From contig JACMJD010000740.1 of the NCBI GenBank assembly GCA_014380825.1, forward strand, positions 1 through 6,522: 6,522 bases of DNA, in the 5' to 3' direction. This DNA is from Phycisphaerae bacterium (GTDB lineage Bacteria > Planctomycetota > Phycisphaerae > Tepidisphaerales > Tepidisphaeraceae). The translations under genes were made by a program, and so were the position numbers. Within the stretch, counting starts at the first letter, position 1. Every line of letters starts with the position of its first letter. The notes under the pieces were generated by a model, which saw only the letters and a list, made by a program, of their open reading frames with translations, made no database searches and was not told the origin of the DNA. This document shows, piece by piece, positions 5,597 to 6,522 of this stretch.

Positions 5597-6160
5597 ATGA
5601 GCACCGCAGCCCCGGCCAAACCGGAAACCACAACTTCTGCCCACGCGCCGTCAACCACGGCCACGACATCAGGCGGATACGACGTCGCGCGCCCGCACGG
5701 ACGCTGTCATCTTTCCGATCGCGTGATCGAACCCGGCGAAAAGTTCATGGCCGCGTTGCGCGAGACGGCCATCGGGTTCGAACGTCTCGACGTGTGCCTG
5801 GAATCGTGGGAACAATTAGATCGCAGCAACGTGCTCGCATTCTGGCAGGCGGTGATGCCGCGCGCCGAAGCGAAAAAGCGCCTGTTCGTCGACGACACCG
5901 TGCTGTGCGAACTGTTCGAACGCCTCGGCGACATAACCGAGCCCGTCAAGCTGAATTTCCGCTTCGTGCTGGGCCTGATCCTGATGCGAAAGCGTCTGGT
6001 GATCTACGAATCGACTAGCACGGAACCGGATCGCGAGATCTGGCGAGTGCGGTTGAAGGGCCGCGATGATTCGATCGATCTGCTGAACCCGCGATTGAAC
6101 GAGCAGCAGATTGTGGAAGTGAGTCAGCAACTGAACCAGGTATTGAGTGAGGAACTCTAA
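5597..6160 (+). CDS. conserved hypothetical protein with disordered N-terminus
   Basis: This 187-aa protein has an Ala/Thr/Ser/Pro-rich disordered leader (1-30), then GRCHLSDRVIEPGEKFMAAL (35-54), which resembles the cysteine-containing start of a small treble-clef-like module. A helical core follows: LESWEQLDRSNVLAFW (68-83), a DDTVLCELFERLGDI stretch (99-113), and a hydrophobic helix LNFRFVLGLILMRKRLVIYE (119-138). The latter is amphipathic and ends in RKR, so I read it as a buried helix and not a membrane segment, though that is uncertain. The C-terminus is Gln/Leu-rich. From memory the pattern FRFVLALILMRKRLL is shared by planctomycete hypothetical proteins of similar length; no function is known. 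The start is set by the ribosome site at 5584-5589. The gene stands alone or is the second gene of a pair with the small CxxC protein. Confidence 0.85.
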   Translation: MSTAAPAKPETTTSAHAPSTTATTSGGYDVARPHGRCHLSDRVIEPGEKFMAALRETAIGFERLDVCLESWEQLDRSNVLAFWQAVMPRAEAKKRLFVDDTVLCELFERLGDITEPVKLNFRFVLGLILMRKRLVIYESTSTEPDREIWRVRLKGRDDSIDLLNPRLNEQQIVEVSQQLNQVLSEEL

Positions 6161-6187
6161 AGAACAGTATCGGCTGCACGCCTTTTC

Positions 6188-6257
6188 GTGGCATGGGCGT
6201 CTCGCCCGTGCGCGGGCGGCCCGAGCCGCGGGTGCACGGGCGGGACGCCCATGCCAC
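6188..6257. repeat. palindromic repeat, copy 2 of the GTGGCATGGGCGTC family
   Basis: Arms at 6188-6210 and 6235-6257 are inverted copies at 22 of 23 positions, the one difference leaving a G-U pair in RNA. The centre holds a second stem, GCGGC (6216-6220) with GCCGC (6225-6229) around CCGA. Sequence and two-part design match copy 1 at 3038-3108. It starts 27 bases after the stop at 6160. From memory this family is widespread in planctomycete intergenic DNA and yields spurious peptides such as AHGRDAHAT. Confidence 0.94.
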
Positions 6258-6269
6258 ATTGAGTTGGAC

Positions 6270-6283
6270 GCGCGGCGCCGCGC
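6270..6283. repeat. perfect 14-bp G/C palindrome
   Basis: GCGCGGCGCCGCGC is exactly self-complementary with no loop. It lies 12 bases after the copy 2 repeat and about 100 bases before the aminotransferase start. It may be an operator-like site or only a product of high GC content. The rest of 6258-6382 holds no gene; a stop at 6260 closes the aminotransferase frame upstream. Confidence 0.4.
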
Positions 6284-6382
6284 CCGTGTTCCAATGATAT
6301 CCGTCGTCGCCGGCGCGGGAGGGACATTTGCCTGCGTTTTTCCCTTCCGGTTTGCCTCGTTTGTCGGTCCAATCGCGGTGCA

Positions 6383-6522
6383 GTGGCCGACCTCAATGAA
6401 TACATCGGCAACGCGGAGCAATTTCCCGTGCTGCGGCAGTGGGACTTCTTCAACCACGCCGGCGTCGCGCCCGTCTGCAAGGCCGCGAGCGACGCGATGC
6501 GCGCCTACGCCGATCAGGCGGA
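6383..6522 (+). CDS. class V aminotransferase-like (PLP-dependent) protein, N-terminal fragment
   Basis: The frame begins GTG GCC GAC CTC and runs open to the right edge, giving 46 complete codons: ADLNEYIGNAEQFPVLRQW, then DFFNHAGVAPVCKAASDAM. The FPVLRxWxFFNHAGVAP block is the typical N-terminus of class V aminotransferases of the cysteine desulfurase/selenocysteine lyase superfamily, where the FNHAG strand contributes to the active site near the cofactor. The PLP-binding Lys and all later motifs lie outside the window, so the exact reaction is open. GTG 6383 is the only GTG, ATG or TTG in frame after the stop at 6260. No clear ribosome site precedes it. It follows a repeat and a G/C palindrome. 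Confidence 0.7.
   Translation, partial: MADLNEYIGNAEQFPVLRQWDFFNHAGVAPVCKAASDAMRAYADQA

Overview
The window is GC-rich, densely coded, and every supported gene is on the + strand. Several proteins look, from memory of family resemblance and not from a search, like planctomycete proteins, most likely of the Phycisphaerae: two conserved hypothetical proteins, a PknB-like kinase and a small CxxC protein. The inverted repeats that fill most intergenic gaps also fit that group. The lineage is an inference and could be wrong.

Layout. (1) Positions 1-872 hold the 3' part of a conserved hypothetical gene that is open to the left edge. (2) An 84-bp near-perfect palindrome (861-944) carries the stop codon of that gene and the start codon of the next. 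(3) 938-1795 encodes a xylose-isomerase-like TIM-barrel protein with a complete set of likely metal ligands. (4) A second palindrome (1803-1913) supplies the probable Shine-Dalgarno of a Ser/Thr kinase-like gene (1922-3034), whose catalytic HRD motif reads HRN, so it is a predicted pseudokinase or weak kinase. (5) A third palindrome (3038-3108) precedes a tightly overlapping three-gene block, 3136-5179: a glutaredoxin-like/GT-A glycosyltransferase (DUF2064) fusion, a stand-alone CheY-like response regulator, and an FTCD_C/FchA-type cyclodeaminase-cyclohydrolase. Both junctions overlap by a few bases (ATGA and GTGA), so the three are probably co-translated. (6) A perfect 19-bp inverted repeat (5187-5240) follows, then a 78-aa CxxC protein (5258-5494) and a 187-aa conserved hypothetical (5597-6160). 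(7) A second copy of the third palindrome family (6188-6257) precedes the 5' end of a class V aminotransferase-like gene (6383 to the right edge).

How it fits together. No single pathway links all the genes. The strongest functional unit is the overlapping trio. The most unusual features are the palindromes, which lie 0-28 nt after five of the six stop codons that are followed by a gap and which contribute start, stop or ribosome-binding sequence to neighbouring genes, together with the HRD-to-HRN kinase and the redox/glycosyltransferase fusion. I saw no mobile-element genes, CRISPR arrays, tRNAs or rRNAs, and no gap longer than 300 bases.
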